DNA of 64,000 nucleotides, taken from NCBI RefSeq assembly GCF_005049105.1, contig NZ_SUKA01000007.1:186001-250000 (forward strand), read 5' to 3'. Source of the DNA: Sphingobacterium alkalisoli. GTDB taxonomy: Bacteria; Bacteroidota; Bacteroidia; Sphingobacteriales; Sphingobacteriaceae. Under the pieces are notes generated by a model. That model saw nothing but the letters and a program-made list of their open reading frames with translations. It searched no databases and was not told the origin of the DNA. How positions within the stretch are numbered: the stretch's first letter is position 1; each line of letters begins with the position of its first letter. Shown here one piece after another: positions 54,668-64,000 of this stretch. The position numbers and the translations under genes are program-made.

Positions 54668-56023
54668 TTATCTCGGATTTTGACCAATCTCGGGGTTAAA
54701 ATCCAATACCTTTTGTTCAATAGGAAAAACCAAGCGTGGACTAGTTGCCTCCAAGGATACCGTCTGACCATTATACTCCCTTACTACTGTTTTGAAGTAT
54801 GATCCGTCAAGTGTAAATCGCCTCATATCGTACCAGCGCAAATCTGTTCCTACAAACTCTCTTCTTCGTTCGTTTATAACTGATTGCAACAAATCGGTCT
54901 GTACATCTGAAACGGTCAAAGCTATGTAATCACTGGCTTTAAAACGTTTTTGACGTACTGCATTTAACATTTCAACCACTTTAGTAGCATCGTTATTCCG
55001 TGCATACACCTCTGCTCTATTTAAATAGATTTCTGGCGTAGACAGTCCAACTACAGCATAAAAAGAACCTGATTTTGTTGGCTTCATGTATTTAAAACCA
55101 CCAAGGGAAGCGTTATTTTCCAAAAAGTACGTTAAACGTAAATCTTTATCGTCATAAATCCCGATCAATTCAGGATTAATCGGCCCCGTGATACTTCCAG
55201 CAGTTAATTTTGACAAAAGTATCTCTGGGTCTTTAAGTGGTTGCGGATATATTTCCGAGACGTAATCTTCCAAATTTAATAACTGGGGATTTAAAGCAAG
55301 TGCCATATCAGCATATTTTCCAGCTTCTTCAAAATTTCGCATGGTAAGGTTTACTCTGGAAAGAAGTAAATATACTGCAATCTTCGAAGGATGGTGATTC
55401 AAAGTCGAACTACTGGGCAATGCGTCTAACGACGTTAATAAGTCATCCAGAATTTGATCGTATATTCTTTGTAGGGATACACGATTTAAATTTTGGAATA
55501 AATCGGGCGTAAGCAAAAGTGGTAAACCTTCTTGCGAAGAGGCACTGCTTGGATTATAAATTGCAGCATATTGATTTGCCAATGAAAAATAAGCAAATGC
55601 GCGATGCACTTTAGCCTCTGCGGCTATTACTTGTTTCTGACTTGTCGATCCATCCTCGCTATCCATAACACCTGACAAAATTTCATTCGCTATATATATG
55701 TGTTTGTACAGATTAACCCATCCTATATCTTGTTGATCGTCTCCGAAAAAAGATTCGCTCCAGAGAAATGCATTTAGATACTGTTGATTCCATTGGTTTA
55801 CTGCGGAAACCGATGGTTTCCCATCTAGATCGTCACTCGACAAGATTGGAAGAATGCTGGTCGTTTCAAAATTACCCTTATTATTGACAAGATATTGATA
55901 GTCATTTGTCTTTTTCAGTGTCCGTGTGCCATAGGTATCTATTTCTACATATTCTCGGCAACTCACTACAGACATTAAAATAATGACTGCTACACTATAT
56001 ATTGTTATTCTTTTAATTTTCAT
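54668..56023 (-). CDS. SusD/RagB-type outer-membrane lipoprotein
   Basis: This is a 451-residue lipoprotein with a signal ending MSVVSCREY. The helical SusD pattern includes VIAAEAKVHRAFAYFSLANQYAA and VINERRREFVGTDLRWYDMRRF. It is shorter than most SusD proteins (about 490-520). It pairs with the STN-bearing SusC encoded 21 bases upstream. Confidence 0.92.
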   Translation of the reverse strand: MKIKRITIYSVAVIILMSVVSCREYVEIDTYGTRTLKKTNDYQYLVNNKGNFETTSILPILSSDDLDGKPSVSAVNQWNQQYLNAFLWSESFFGDDQQDIGWVNLYKHIYIANEILSGVMDSEDGSTSQKQVIAAEAKVHRAFAYFSLANQYAAIYNPSSASSQEGLPLLLTPDLFQNLNRVSLQRIYDQILDDLLTSLDALPSSSTLNHHPSKIAVYLLLSRVNLTMRNFEEAGKYADMALALNPQLLNLEDYVSEIYPQPLKDPEILLSKLTAGSITGPINPELIGIYDDKDLRLTYFLENNASLGGFKYMKPTKSGSFYAVVGLSTPEIYLNRAEVYARNNDATKVVEMLNAVRQKRFKASDYIALTVSDVQTDLLQSVINERRREFVGTDLRWYDMRRFTLDGSYFKTVVREYNGQTVSLEATSPRLVFPIEQKVLDFNPEIGQNPR

Positions 56024-56044
56024 CTTCTTATTTTGATTAGTTGA

Positions 56045-59000
56045 TTAAAAGGAAGCATTTAAGCTAAAAAAGAATGAAGGGGCAGGTGGTAAACTGGAAT
56101 AACTATCCGTAACTCGGTAGCTTGGATCTACACCCTCTTTATTCTTTCGCCATATAATACCAAGATTACGCACCGCGCCGTTCAGACCAATGCTCTTAAA
56201 TGGTGTTTTTGATATAAGATTTTGCGGAATACGATATCCAAAATCAATCTGCTGCAAACGAATATGACTACCGCTAATCACCAACTTGTCCGAATTAGAA
56301 TAACGCGTCACACTGTTAAACTGCCACCCATCGTTTACGATAGCCGGAATATCCGTATTTGCTTCGTCACCTGCATTCTGCCAGCGATCGGCCAAATCAG
56401 ATTGCAGACCAATAGCTCCAGAATAATAATTCCATTGAGGATAATTCTGTACAGAAAGTCTGCGCAAAACATGTCCTATTTCATATGTCACTCTTATTCC
56501 TAGAGAAAAATCCTTATAGCCAAACGTATTGAAGAGTCCACCCACGTAAGGAGGAGTGGTCCGCCCCATTTCTTGCAAATCCTCCACCGTCAGCTCATTA
56601 ATACCTTGATTAGCGGTCACTATTGAACCATCAGCTTTATATATCTGAGATCTACCTTCACCATCTAAACCAGCCCAATTATATGCATAGATATAATCAG
56701 TAGGAAGGTCTACTATCGGCACACTTCCTGAAAGTAACTGAGATACATTTGTTGGCTTTTCGAACCGCGAATCTGTCACCTCGTTTACATTGTAACCAAA
56801 ATTAAACATGGTATTCCATCTAAACGAGGTGGATCGGAACCAATTGGCTCGTAGTCCAAAATCGACACCTTGACCTTCCATTGTTGCACTATTAAATCGC
56901 ACACTTGTCCAACCATAGGTTGGATTAAAAGGAAGGCTGTACAAAATGTCTGATGTACGTTTCGTATAATAGTCTACATTGAATTGCAAACTATTATTCC
57001 AAAATCCATAATCCAAACCAATATTAAAAGTCTTAACCTTTTCCCAACTTATTTGATTGTTTGCCGGAAAGCTAATAGTAGCTACCCCCTCGCCGGTTGT
57101 ATTATCTGAACTCGTTGTGATTACTACAACGCTTCCAATACCAGTAGGAAGCGTACCGTTTACGCCATATGTCATCCGCAACCCCAAAGCATCCGCCCAT
57201 GCAGCATCTTTCAAAAAATCCTCCTTTTTTGCATCCCATTTACCACCGATAGACCAAAGCGGTTTTGCACGTTGCTCACGTGATGCACCTACAACAGTAA
57301 AATCGTCAAAACGGAGACTTCCAGATATCACATACTTATTATTAAAAGCTGATAATGAGGAATTTGAATAATATGATAATGCTCTAATTTTGTTCTTAGC
57401 AATAGTACCATTTGATGAAAATGTTGTTCCCCACCCATCTACCGTATCGTAACGACCATTTGGTGTAAAAACAGAATGCACGTAAGTTAATGGATCAAAT
57501 CCGATAAAATTACCGGATGAGGAACGGTAGTCATTCTGTTTAATCTCGGCACCACCAATAAAAGCTAGGGCATATATATCGCGCTGACCAAATGTTTTAT
57601 TAATACTCAATTGGGTGCGTACAAGATATTGCGAACCATTATAATTACGCGTTCCCAAATTTCCGCCCATAGGATAATTATAGACTAAATTCCCGGCGCT
57701 GTTAACCGTAGTTCCATAGTTTATATTATTACGCATGGAATAGCTGTTCACATAGTCAATATTTTCTGTATTCTCCAATTTTCGTTGCAACTGGCCCATT
57801 ACAGAAAAATTGGCCCAGCTCGTCAATTTCGTATTTATATCCAAATGCATGCGAATATTATGCGACTGATCATTGTAGTTTGACGTTTCCAGTTCCTCCA
57901 TGGGGCTATACGCCCAATCAAGATAACCTAAACTTTCGAACTCCTCCATCACTTCTGGTCTATAGCGCAAGTACTTCCTGATATTATCTCCATTCTCATC
58001 CTTTAATAAATCATAAGGTAACAAACCTCCCATTTGCGGGTTGGAAGACATCGCATTAATTGCCGCAGTATTCGTCAATGAATTACCATAATTATAATTC
58101 ACGCCTGTTTCAACCTTCACTCGATCATTAAACAACATGTTAGTCAAATTAGATGTCAGCGTCAAGGTTTCACCCATATTGGCACGGAACACAGGCACAT
58201 CCTTACTATAATTACCAGACAGAAAAAACGTACTCTTATTGGAACCCCCGGAGAAGGACATATTATACTGTTGTGATGTAGCATTTTGCAGAAGATAATC
58301 TCGAATTTGACTTCTATTATCTATTCCTGCCAATTTTCCCAATGCTGCATCCCGTTCCATCTCCGTAGCTGTACCTCTCTTGACCTTAAACATCCATTCT
58401 AACGACTCCGTTAAAGGAGAATTTGTATTAAAATCCCCCCAATAGGTAACGTTATCATTTAACATCTCTTTATTAAACAGTTCTCTCTCCAATTCAATAT
58501 ACTCTGCAGTTGACATACGATCCAGCTTATTGAGATTTGCAGGAGACGACACACTAAAGGTAGAGCTAAAATTAACAGCGGTCGGCGCATTTCTGCCCTT
58601 CTTTGTTTCAATTACAATAACCCCATTCGCTGCCTTTGCACCCCAAATTGAAGAGGCAGCAGCATCTTTTAGTACTGTGATACTCTCAATATCATCTGGA
58701 TTAAGCTGGGATAATATTGCTCCGCCACCACCTTGTAAACTGCTTCTTTCGGTAAAACCAAACCGGTTGTCTTCTACTTCCGCCATTGGAAAACCGTCAA
58801 TTACAATTAGTGGATCCTTACTGACACCAAGACCGAAACTATTAACACCTCGGATCCGTATAGAGTTAGTTTTAATATCGACGTGCATCCCTGGTACTAA
58901 CCCTTGAATGCGTTCCATAATATTAATAGTAGGTGTTTCTTTTATTTGCTTTGATGAAATTGTAACAAAAGAACCAGGGGCACGTTCTTTAGGAATTTGA

Positions 59001-59599
59001 GTATACCCCATAGAGACAACCTCAACATCTTCGATTAAATTCTCCGCCTTCCCCATCGATACATCAATCTGCGTATTGGTACCAATTACACGACGCTGTG
59101 GTTGCATGCCGACAAAAGAAAAAGTAAGCGCTTCTGCAGGCTGCGTTAACCGCAAGGTATAACGGCCATCACTACTTGTCGACACCCCATTGCGTGCGCC
59201 AACCCCATCCGGCATAACCGAGACCCCCACCAATGGATTTCCATCACTGTCCTTTACATGGCCGGTGATTACTTTCCAATAACGGTCGTCGCCATCGTTG
59301 TCCTTACTGCCACGGCTATCGCGGATAATAGTGTAATAATTATTCTGCACGTACAGAAATAAGAAACTACTTGGGTACAACAGTTCCTTTAAAACCGACT
59401 CGACCGGCGTATTTTTATTTTTAGGCACCAGGTCGGCGTTGACCTGCGCGTCGCGCAGAAGTCCCTCTTCGTAGGAAAACTTCGTTCCATAGATTCGGGT
59501 TACGTCATTCAACGCTTGTTCAAGGCTTACCTTCCTTTGGGCATATCCACCGCTGTAGACCAACAGGAAGATAAAAAGCATCAGTAATTTTGATTTCAT
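56045..59599 (-). CDS. SusC/RagA-type TonB-dependent transporter with STN domain
   Basis: This 1184-residue transporter has a signal peptide (to GGYAQ). It is followed by an STN domain (about residues 22-95), a carboxypeptidase-regulatory-like domain (about 108-180), a TonB-box-like motif EDVEVVSMGYT and the plug (IVIDGFPMAEVE, VLKDAAASSIWGAKAANG). The barrel ends FFFSLNASF. The STN domain can signal to the FecR encoded upstream. Its operon continues into thioredoxin and protease genes, so peptides are a plausible substrate. Confidence 0.94.
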   Translation of the reverse strand: MKSKLLMLFIFLLVYSGGYAQRKVSLEQALNDVTRIYGTKFSYEEGLLRDAQVNADLVPKNKNTPVESVLKELLYPSSFLFLYVQNNYYTIIRDSRGSKDNDGDDRYWKVITGHVKDSDGNPLVGVSVMPDGVGARNGVSTSSDGRYTLRLTQPAEALTFSFVGMQPQRRVIGTNTQIDVSMGKAENLIEDVEVVSMGYTQIPKERAPGSFVTISSKQIKETPTINIMERIQGLVPGMHVDIKTNSIRIRGVNSFGLGVSKDPLIVIDGFPMAEVEDNRFGFTERSSLQGGGGAILSQLNPDDIESITVLKDAAASSIWGAKAANGVIVIETKKGRNAPTAVNFSSTFSVSSPANLNKLDRMSTAEYIELERELFNKEMLNDNVTYWGDFNTNSPLTESLEWMFKVKRGTATEMERDAALGKLAGIDNRSQIRDYLLQNATSQQYNMSFSGGSNKSTFFLSGNYSKDVPVFRANMGETLTLTSNLTNMLFNDRVKVETGVNYNYGNSLTNTAAINAMSSNPQMGGLLPYDLLKDENGDNIRKYLRYRPEVMEEFESLGYLDWAYSPMEELETSNYNDQSHNIRMHLDINTKLTSWANFSVMGQLQRKLENTENIDYVNSYSMRNNINYGTTVNSAGNLVYNYPMGGNLGTRNYNGSQYLVRTQLSINKTFGQRDIYALAFIGGAEIKQNDYRSSSGNFIGFDPLTYVHSVFTPNGRYDTVDGWGTTFSSNGTIAKNKIRALSYYSNSSLSAFNNKYVISGSLRFDDFTVVGASREQRAKPLWSIGGKWDAKKEDFLKDAAWADALGLRMTYGVNGTLPTGIGSVVVITTSSDNTTGEGVATISFPANNQISWEKVKTFNIGLDYGFWNNSLQFNVDYYTKRTSDILYSLPFNPTYGWTSVRFNSATMEGQGVDFGLRANWFRSTSFRWNTMFNFGYNVNEVTDSRFEKPTNVSQLLSGSVPIVDLPTDYIYAYNWAGLDGEGRSQIYKADGSIVTANQGINELTVEDLQEMGRTTPPYVGGLFNTFGYKDFSLGIRVTYEIGHVLRRLSVQNYPQWNYYSGAIGLQSDLADRWQNAGDEANTDIPAIVNDGWQFNSVTRYSNSDKLVISGSHIRLQQIDFGYRIPQNLISKTPFKSIGLNGAVRNLGIIWRKNKEGVDPSYRVTDSYSSLPPAPSFFFSLNASF

Positions 59600-59621
59600 A
59601 AATGTTAATTAATTGTATTTG

Positions 59622-60650
59622 TTATTTTGAATTGATGGTTATTTCCTTATCCTTAACCTGGATATTGACATCCATGGTATGCTTGATCACGAAAAGAATA
59701 TCTTTCACCTTGCTCACCGGAATTGTCCCCGTTAACCGTTTTTCCAACAGATTTGAATCCGTTAATATCACTTTATAGCCGTAATTATCTTCTAGCACTT
59801 CGACAATATTGGATAGGTTAGCATGTTCGATATCCAATTCCCCTCTAGTCCATGAAGACACTTTCGCTACATCCTTTTTCAGTAATTGTTCCGTTTTCGC
59901 ATGCTGATCATATACAAATGTCTCTCCTGGTACCAATAATTTCTCTATCCCGTTGCCACCAGTGATCTGCAAACTTCCCTCAAAAAGTGTCACCTCGATA
60001 CGTCCGCGACGCTCTTTTACATTAAATTTAGTACCAAGAACCGTTAAGGCTAGATCTGCAACATGCACAACAAAACGATCATTTTCCCGAAGCCTATTTA
60101 ATATAGCAGTATGTTTTACCTCGAACATCGCTTCACCGGTTAACCAGACTTCACGAGGTTTATCCGATTTCCAATCGCGCACATACGAAATCTTAGAATT
60201 GCTGTTCAAATCGATCATGGATTCATCCGGTAAAACCACTTCACGCCTTTCGCCGAAGGTTGTTTTGGCACTTTTTGGACCCAAATGACTAATCTCGTAG
60301 ATCAGCATAACTGCGAGGAATACCGCTGCTATCCTTGCAGACCAACGGGTTATTGTTTGCACGCGGTATAATCTAGTCTGTCTACGCGCGTAGATTGGCA
60401 GCTTGTCTTGTATGTTCTGCCAAATCACTTCGGCACTTGCGCTTTGCTCCCGAATCGGCTGCTTACGAATGAGCAGAATCCATTTTTTTGCTGTTTCCAT
60501 TTCGAGACGAAGCTCTGGATACGTATCTCCCAACGCATGCCAAAACAATAGATCATCTTCTTTCGAAGAAAATGCGCTCGACGAGAAAACCTCATCTTGA
60601 AAAAAATCGACTGCCTTAAAATTTTTATACATCAAAAACGTGGATTCCAT
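59622..60650 (-). CDS. FecR-type anti-sigma factor
   Basis: This 342-residue protein has a cytoplasmic N-terminus and one membrane helix (about residues 107-124). Its FecR domain includes FGERREVVLPDESMIDLNSN and LTVLGTKFNVKERRG, and a C-terminal DUF4974-type domain includes LSNIVEVLEDNYGYKV. A second ATG six codons in (60632) is possible. It should couple the STN-bearing SusC to the sigma factor upstream. Confidence 0.92.
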   Translation of the reverse strand: MESTFLMYKNFKAVDFFQDEVFSSSAFSSKEDDLLFWHALGDTYPELRLEMETAKKWILLIRKQPIREQSASAEVIWQNIQDKLPIYARRQTRLYRVQTITRWSARIAAVFLAVMLIYEISHLGPKSAKTTFGERREVVLPDESMIDLNSNSKISYVRDWKSDKPREVWLTGEAMFEVKHTAILNRLRENDRFVVHVADLALTVLGTKFNVKERRGRIEVTLFEGSLQITGGNGIEKLLVPGETFVYDQHAKTEQLLKKDVAKVSSWTRGELDIEHANLSNIVEVLEDNYGYKVILTDSNLLEKRLTGTIPVSKVKDILFVIKHTMDVNIQVKDKEITINSK

Positions 60651-60836
60651 ACACTGATTTATTAGATTATACTTGAAATGAAAAAATTACCCCAGTTTTA
60701 TTTATTTTTTTTATTTTATTTTTGGAAGGAGCAAGAAAAAGCCAAAAACATGAACTAGAAAACAACTAATTAGCGAAAAAAAACATAAAAATAAGTGATG
60801 TTAGGTGAATTTCGACAATTACCTAAAGAAGTTAAC

Positions 60837-61433
60837 CTACGAAGAGCGCAAATAACCGACAATTGAAAGAAGAGCAAGTAGATTTATCTTACCGATATGT
60901 TTACGCAAGCTGTCCATGGCACGATAAAACAGTTTGTAGGTATCTTTTATGGAAAGTCCCATCACATCTGCTATTTCCTCGTAAGTCATTTCCTCAAAAT
61001 AGCGAAGGTGAATTATTTCCCGTTGCCTTGGCGACATTTTATCCAAAGCCTGGCTAAGTTGCTGCCGAATTTCAGCAAGACGCTCTTTGCGCATCAAATC
61101 TACATCCGACGGCAACTCAATATCAAAGGGTAATTTTTCAGATGAAATGGTCTGCAAGCTCAAGAATCGACTGGCACGCTCCAATTTGCGCGATAAGATA
61201 CGACGAAAGGATTTAAAAAGGTAGTTTTTGACCGAAGCCGTATCGCCAAGATTTTCCCGATTGTACCATAGCTTTACAAAAAGCTCCTGTACACAATCAT
61301 CAATTAAATTTTCATCCTGAGTAAATTTATAGCCATAATTGAACAACAACGATTGATACCGCTCAAAAATACTCTTGAACGATGCCTCATCGCCCATGCG
61401 AAACATCTCCCACCACTGTGATTCATCTTTCAT
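60837..61433 (-). CDS. FecI-like ECF sigma factor
   Basis: This 198-residue sigma factor has region 2 (NLIDDCVQELFVKLWYNREN) and region 4 (MSPRQREIIHLRYFEEMTYEEIADVMGLSIKDTYKLFYRA). It heads the leftward FecR-SusC-SusD-thioredoxin-protease set. The gap of 186 bases to fecR is A/T-rich. Confidence 0.92.
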   Translation of the reverse strand: MKDESQWWEMFRMGDEASFKSIFERYQSLLFNYGYKFTQDENLIDDCVQELFVKLWYNRENLGDTASVKNYLFKSFRRILSRKLERASRFLSLQTISSEKLPFDIELPSDVDLMRKERLAEIRQQLSQALDKMSPRQREIIHLRYFEEMTYEEIADVMGLSIKDTYKLFYRAMDSLRKHIGKINLLALLSIVGYLRSS

Positions 61434-61519
61434 TTCGAAACTCCAGGATATTCCAATAATCTGCTCGTATCAGATGATACTCCACCAAGCCAAAATGTTG
61501 CTACTTGTATACGGTTTTT

Positions 61520-61546
61520 CAAACATAAATAAAATGCTTTGCATTT
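61520..61546 (-). promoter_or_regulatory. promoter-like element and palindrome upstream of the sigma gene
   Basis: On the leftward strand TATGTTTG (61527-61520) matches the TAnnTTTG -7 consensus. Next to it, AAATGC-TTT-GCATTT (61532-61546) is a perfect inverted repeat covering the spacer region, as a repressor site would. The resulting leader would be roughly 80 bases. Confidence 0.4.
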
Positions 61547-61617
61547 ACGAAAAATTTGCGTTGAAATGCAATTTCATTCGGATTAGCCTATGCTTCAAAC
61601 ACAACATCCTTAAAATA

Positions 61618-61655
61618 GTAAATGCTGATATCACTCTCGCGATACCAGCATTTAC
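61618..61655. terminator. terminator hairpin downstream of the fifth SusD
   Basis: A 15-bp stem with one mismatch encloses an 8-base loop. It ends the SusC/SusD transcript that finishes at 61673. Its right arm GATACCAGCATTT is the same as in the hairpin at 31999-32032. Confidence 0.7.
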
Positions 61656-61672
61656 GTAGAAATAAACCACTA

Positions 61673-63190
61673 TCAATCTTTAAGCAGCCACATCACTTTA
61701 TTGATCTCGTCATATCCATCAAACTGCCTATCAAGGGCATTACGGAGATTTGCACTGTTGTAATTAAGCTCAGAAGAAGGATAAAGGTAACGCAACGGAA
61801 GACTCCCCGGACTATTCACGTTCAGGTTAGTGCTGGGATCAATCGGAAATTCAGGATACCCATTTCTACGGTACTCAAAATAAGCCGTCTCGCCATCTAT
61901 CAAAAAGTTTAACAAGTACCGCTGTAACCAAATCTGCTTCAATTGCTCGCTCGATTGGTTCTTAAAGGCCGCTGTACCCTCAAAATAACCTTCTATATCT
62001 GCCGTTGTAATAGCATGACCGTGCGCATAAGCCGCATCCGTAGCCATCATACTTATTAGTGCAGCTTTTACCCCATTTTTGTAGTATGCTTCCGCACTTC
62101 CACTTGTTATCCACCCCCTTACCCGTGCTTCCGCCAAGATAAGCTCTTGCTCTGCGTAGGTAAGTAACCTACGAGGCTCGCTATTCTGTTTAGTTTGGTA
62201 ACGTAAGTTTATCTTCGAATAACTTCCTTTCGAAAACTCGGTATTCATCGCTGCATAGTCAATGGCTGCATTCACACCCACATAGGCTTCGCTATCTCCC
62301 GGTAAACGACCCGCCTGAATCTGTGCATTCGCCGGCTCCGCAAAGTAAAACAACCTTTTATCATTTAGTTGCTTAAGGTGATCAACGACCAAACTGCTTA
62401 AGATGGTTCGCCCTGTGAACATATCATTAGTACTGTACAGCGGATGTAGATTTACTGTATTATACTCCAACCCCAGAAAGTCATTGGCAGATTCCAGCAA
62501 GACATTGTCACTCACAAGCTGCGCAAAGCGCTGTTGTATGCGCAGATCGGCATCGTTAGATTTGGCACTTAACGTCATCAGTACCTTCAATGTAAAAGCA
62601 TGTGTAGCACGCTGCCACTTTTTTGGATCACCTTTAAAAATTGTTGGATCCCCCTCAAAAGCCGGGCTCTGTGCGAAGAAAGCACTTGCTTGTTCCAGTT
62701 CATTTAAGATTCCAATAAAGACATCCTTTTGGGCATCATACACCGGTTTAAAATTACCTATCTCCCCTTGGTTAGCGGCGCTGAATGGGATATCCCCCAT
62801 ACGCATGGTCAAGAGGTAGAACGTATAGGCCCTTGCGAAATGAGCAACACCTTTGTACCCATTTTCAGCCGGATCACCTACTGCAAAGCCCAACATCTTA
62901 TCGATATCCGGTAAGATAGTCATCGGCCCGAAGCTACCGTTATAAATAATATTATACTGTGTCGCCAACTGCCCTTCGTTCGCATATCCCACATACTTAG
63001 GCAAAGCGTTTTCTGAGATATAAGATTTAGCATCACCACCATTATATTTGGTCACGCTCAAAATAATATTAGTACACAACATCGAAGCACTCACGCTTGT
63101 CGGTGTATTTGGATTGGTGTTGATTGCGTCAAATTTGCTACATCCCACCAACAAGAAGATGCTGGCAAATGCTGCTATAATTTTTTTCAT
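61673..63190 (-). CDS. SusD/RagB-like outer-membrane lipoprotein (SusD-like_2 type)
   Basis: This 505-residue lipoprotein has a signal ending LLVGCSKFD and the opening INTNPNTPTSV typical of the SusD-like_2 subgroup. Conserved helices include GVAHFARAYTFYLLTMRMGDIPFS and TYAEQELILAEARVRGW. It pairs with the SusC whose 3' end is visible to the right. The 140-base gap between the two is longer than in the other pairs here. Confidence 0.92.
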   Translation of the reverse strand: MKKIIAAFASIFLLVGCSKFDAINTNPNTPTSVSASMLCTNIILSVTKYNGGDAKSYISENALPKYVGYANEGQLATQYNIIYNGSFGPMTILPDIDKMLGFAVGDPAENGYKGVAHFARAYTFYLLTMRMGDIPFSAANQGEIGNFKPVYDAQKDVFIGILNELEQASAFFAQSPAFEGDPTIFKGDPKKWQRATHAFTLKVLMTLSAKSNDADLRIQQRFAQLVSDNVLLESANDFLGLEYNTVNLHPLYSTNDMFTGRTILSSLVVDHLKQLNDKRLFYFAEPANAQIQAGRLPGDSEAYVGVNAAIDYAAMNTEFSKGSYSKINLRYQTKQNSEPRRLLTYAEQELILAEARVRGWITSGSAEAYYKNGVKAALISMMATDAAYAHGHAITTADIEGYFEGTAAFKNQSSEQLKQIWLQRYLLNFLIDGETAYFEYRRNGYPEFPIDPSTNLNVNSPGSLPLRYLYPSSELNYNSANLRNALDRQFDGYDEINKVMWLLKD

Positions 63191-63330
63191 CTGTATATAA
63201 TTTACTTGTTAAATATGATGAAGCTCTCAGATTTATCCATTCCCCTGTGGGGTTTGAACAAATCCAAGATGGTTTCATCTGTTTCTTTTAAATGGCTCCT
63301 CTATTTAATTCAGTTGATATCATGCTGTTT

Positions 63331-64000
63331 TTAGAAGTCGACTTTAATGTTGAATCCAATGTAGCGTTGCGACGGATCACTGAAATTATCCATTCCACCA
63401 TCCGGATCCGAATACTTGAAATCCTTTGCCCATAAAAATAAGTTTTGACCGATAGCCGACACGGAAGCCCCCCTTGCACCGACAAACTTACTCATCGACT
63501 GTGGAATACGGTAAGTCACCGAAACTTCACGCAGCTTTAAAAATGTGGTGCTATAGGTATCCATAGGCGATGGCGCACCACCCCAGGCTGTACCTTTATG
63601 GATTCGCTTCACATAGTTTTCGTACGTTACCGGCACATCATTAGGTGCATATTGTCGGGTATCCGATGTAATATTGCCATAAACATCATAAGCAACGTTA
63701 CCTGAGATCACTTTTACCCCATCACCCACATAGTTAGCCGTTCCGGTTGTTACATCCAGATACCGCGTATCATTCACAGAATTAGGGTGATTACCAGACT
63801 GCCACATATACATCTCCGTGGTTGTCTGCGCCAGTCCGCCAATACGACCATCCACTGATAGCGCCAGCGAAAAGTCCTTATACCGAACCGAAGATGCTAA
63901 TCCCCATATTTGCCCCGGGTCCGAATACCCAAATACCGATTGGTAGGGTGAGTACACCGGAAGACCGCTCTCATAAATAACATTTCCGCCGGCATCTTTC
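63331..64000 (-). CDS. SusC/RagA-type transporter, C-terminal part (partial)
   Basis: The open frame continues leftward from the right edge; the 5' end lies outside the window. About 223 C-terminal residues are visible, including FGYSDPGQIWGLASSVRYKDFSLALSV, TFLKLREVSVTYRIP and the terminal strand YIGFNIKVDF, typical of SusC barrels. A GTG at 63957 is internal rather than the real start because the frame stays open and in family upstream. Confidence 0.92.
   Translation of the reverse strand, partial: KDAGGNVIYESGLPVYSPYQSVFGYSDPGQIWGLASSVRYKDFSLALSVDGRIGGLAQTTTEMYMWQSGNHPNSVNDTRYLDVTTGTANYVGDGVKVISGNVAYDVYGNITSDTRQYAPNDVPVTYENYVKRIHKGTAWGGAPSPMDTYSTTFLKLREVSVTYRIPQSMSKFVGARGASVSAIGQNLFLWAKDFKYSDPDGGMDNFSDPSQRYIGFNIKVDF

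Noticed and set aside
63242-63252. CCCC-TGT-GGGG hairpin between the fifth SusC and SusD
   Set aside because: A 4-bp stem is too short to call as a functional terminator.
63955-63957. GTG as the true start of the rightmost SusC-like frame
   Set aside because: The frame stays open to the window edge and continues the SusC sequence, so the start is outside.

Overview
This window is a piece of a Bacteroidota chromosome, most likely Sphingobacteriaceae (a Sphingobacterium/Pedobacter/Olivibacter-type organism). The signs are four SusC/SusD (RagA/RagB) outer-membrane pairs plus a fifth partly visible, three ECF sigma/FecR switches with DUF4974-type anti-sigma C-termini, a fused CrtYcd-type lycopene cyclase, many lipoprotein signals, and TAnnTTTG-like promoter elements. 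The genus is inferred, not proven. No rRNA, complete tRNA, IS element or CRISPR array was seen.

Region 1 (1 to about 6600) looks like the end of a prophage or integrative element. A leftward run of overlapping genes (VirE/BT4734-type primase N-terminus, SSB-like OB-fold protein, small unknown proteins, a SAM methyltransferase broken by an in-frame stop, a LuxR-type HTH protein, a Cro-like HTH protein) faces a rightward, visibly AT-rich group. That group holds a HTH repressor, a membrane-anchored DnaQ-fold protein that has lost its catalytic residues, a PUA/EVE-like protein with a hydrophobic segment and coiled coil, and small proteins. Two inverted repeats 22 bp apart lie between the divergent repressors. 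A tRNA-3'-end-like stretch and a hairpin near 6393-6442 may mark the element's end.

Region 2 (6643-28259) is carbohydrate uptake. A rightward SusC/SusD pair converges, at a 17-bp stem terminator, on a long leftward locus: GH88 unsaturated glucuronyl hydrolase, ECF sigma, FecR, STN-bearing SusC, SusD, BNR_4 propeller, PQQ sugar dehydrogenase-cytochrome c, Nramp-like transporter lacking metal ligands, SDR oxidoreductase, DHDPS-type aldolase and a second secreted propeller. The order suggests lyase-type depolymerisation of a uronate-containing glycan, removal of the unsaturated uronate, periplasmic oxidation of a sugar, import of the product, and cleavage by an aldolase.

Region 3 (28524-43022) carries an LpxR-like protein, Tag glycosylase, a GDPD, a PfpI/DJ-1 protein, a GDPD-like/alkaline phosphatase fusion behind a sigma-FecR-SusC-SusD set, and two metallophosphoesterases. 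It reads as a phosphate or phosphodiester scavenging district. A pair of 42-bp REP-like repeats lies between the two phosphoesterases.

Region 4 (43139-49585) has an eRF1-like (baeRF) protein and a seven-gene carotenoid operon (MarR, CrtI, CrtB, SRPBCC, CrtZ, CrtYcd, Idi) expected to make zeaxanthin.

Region 5 (49716-64000) is a sigma-FecR-SusC-SusD operon continuing into two secreted thioredoxin-like proteins and an S41 protease, which suggests peptide or protein handling. It is followed by a fifth SusC (partial) and SusD pair.
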